Source: Rhodospirillaceae bacterium (GTDB lineage Bacteria > Pseudomonadota > Alphaproteobacteria > Rhodospirillales > Magnetospirillaceae). From it: a stretch of 7,513 nt of DNA. Of this stretch, positions 6,599 through 7,513 are shown in pieces. Under the pieces are notes generated by a model. That model ran no database searches and was not told the origin of the DNA. It saw only the letters and a program-made list of their open reading frames with translations. A program made the position numbers and the translations under genes. Position 1 is the stretch's first letter; every line of letters starts with the position of its first letter. The DNA is taken from contig JASLCK010000024.1 in the NCBI GenBank assembly GCA_030151865.1, positions 1 to 7,513 on the forward strand. The letters are read 5' to 3'.

Positions 6599-7513
6599 TC
6601 ACGCAGTCAGAACATCGTTAAGATCAGCGAAAATCAAGGCATTGCGCTGCTTTTCGGCCAGTTTGGCGACATCGAAATCGCCGATCAACCCCTGGAACAA
6701 TTGGTGCCAATTGATCTCCGCCCGCAGGTGGAGGAACACCGACCCCAGCCCGACGGCGGCGCGGTCCATCAGCACAAATTCCCGCGGCGGACGGATGCCA
6801 CCCAGGCGTTTCAACTCGGCATGAACTTTTTCCGCCACCGCGCGGCCATAGGTGCCGCCGCCCTCTTCGTTGATGGGCCGTGCCCGGTCTTCCAGCAGCG
6901 GGCCGTAAATAAAGCCCGCCCACAGGTTCAAGACGTCGATGACTTCGTTGGTCAGTCCCTGAAAACCCCAACTGGCATAGGCATGGGCCGCCATGTCGCG
7001 GTCGCCCTTTTCCAGGGCATGATAAAGATCGATCACGCCCTGCACGAAGGATGGCGGGAACACTCGGATACAGCCAAAATCCAACAGATTGATCGACTGG
7101 TCAGCGGACCGCACGGTGTAATTGCCCAAATGGGGGTCGCCATGGATCACCCCATATTCGTAAAACGGCACATACCAGGCACGGAACATATTGTGGGCCA
7201 GAATGTTGCGGGTTTCCTGGTGATGATCGACATAGCTGAGCAGACGTTCGCCATCCTGCCAGGTCATGCTCAGCAACCGGCGCGTGGTCAGATCAGGCAA
7301 GACTTCCGGCACATGCACTCCGGCCTCGTCGGCCAGCATGTGGGAGTAAAGACGCATGTTGCGGGCTTCGCGCTGGTAATCCAGTTCTTCGCGCAGGCGT
7401 TCGGCCAGTTCGTCCTGGATTTCGCTGGGGTCGATGGCCTTGTCGTAACCGCGATAGAGGCTGATGATCAGCCGCAATTGCTTCAAATCGGCTTCGACCA
7501 CCGACGCCATATC
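6599..7513 (-). CDS. ABC1/AarF/UbiB-family atypical kinase-like ATPase, 5'-truncated by the window edge
   Basis: This family (UbiB, COQ8/ADCK, plant ABC1K) has a protein-kinase-like fold and usually supports ubiquinone or other isoprenoid-lipid metabolism at the membrane. The frame is open to the right edge. 304 residues are visible, and comparison with usual family lengths suggests about 120-200 are missing, including the Lys-bearing KxGQ motif and the Ala-rich loop. Visible parts, counting from the edge, are the helix RLREELDYQREARNM (39-53) with the conserved Glu, the catalytic-loop motif HGDPHLGNY (124-132) with Asp126 and Asn131, and the metal-binding DFG (145-147). A helical C-terminal region includes MDRAAVGLGSVFLHLRAEINW (249-269). 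No C-terminal membrane helices like those of E. coli UbiB are seen. An ATG at 7510 lies inside the domain and is not the start. The gene is not beside other ubiquinone genes here, so calling it ubiB would be too specific. Confidence 0.85.
   Translation of the reverse strand, partial: DMASVVEADLKQLRLIISLYRGYDKAIDPSEIQDELAERLREELDYQREARNMRLYSHMLADEAGVHVPEVLPDLTTRRLLSMTWQDGERLLSYVDHHQETRNILAHNMFRAWYVPFYEYGVIHGDPHLGNYTVRSADQSINLLDFGCIRVFPPSFVQGVIDLYHALEKGDRDMAAHAYASWGFQGLTNEVIDVLNLWAGFIYGPLLEDRARPINEEGGGTYGRAVAEKVHAELKRLGGIRPPREFVLMDRAAVGLGSVFLHLRAEINWHQLFQGLIGDFDVAKLAEKQRNALIFADLNDVLTA

Noticed and set aside
1..7513. Mobile elements, CRISPR arrays, tRNA/rRNA genes or defence systems
   Set aside because: No transposase-like protein, spaced direct repeats, or recognisable structural RNA was seen. 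All large open frames are accounted for by housekeeping genes and their antisense shadows.

Overview
The window reads as a chromosomal segment of a GC-rich alphaproteobacterium, most likely Rhodospirillales (Magnetospirillum/Rhodospirillum-like). The main clue is the proton-translocating transhydrogenase. It is encoded by three separate genes (pntAA, pntAB, pntB), as in Rhodospirillum rubrum, and as far as I can recall the R. rubrum proteins, its catalytic residues match nearly position for position. This taxonomic call comes from remembered protein similarity, not from a search.

Layout from left to right. (1) Bases 3-1508, plus strand: the C-terminal three quarters of NADPH-dependent 2,4-dienoyl-CoA reductase (FadH); the N-terminus lies outside the window. 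(2) Bases 1509-1590: a short convergent spacer with two inverted repeats. (3) Bases 1591-3213, minus strand: a two-cassette ABC-F ATPase of the YheS-like type, a ribosome-associated protein rather than a transporter. (4) Bases 3301-3339: a strong intrinsic terminator for the next transcription unit. (5) Bases 3366-6335, minus strand: the pntAA-pntAB-pntB operon, with gaps of 13 and 11 bases and a Shine-Dalgarno sequence next to each upstream stop codon. (6) Bases 6336-6598: a 263-base spacer with the presumed pnt control region, including a near-perfect 20-bp palindrome. (7) Bases 6599-7513, minus strand: the C-terminal two thirds of an ABC1/AarF/UbiB-family atypical kinase, whose start is beyond the right edge.

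The pnt products form one membrane complex. PntAA binds NAD(H), PntB carries the NADP(H) domain and most of the proton channel, and PntAB supplies further membrane helices. The complex uses proton-motive force to make NADPH from NADH. FadH consumes NADPH during breakdown of unsaturated fatty acids, but a separate gene on the opposite strand lies between them, so any functional link is only an inference.

I found no mobile element, CRISPR array, tRNA, rRNA or defence system. The gene content is ordinary housekeeping metabolism. The features most worth a second look are the palindrome upstream of pntAA and the palindrome in the convergent spacer.
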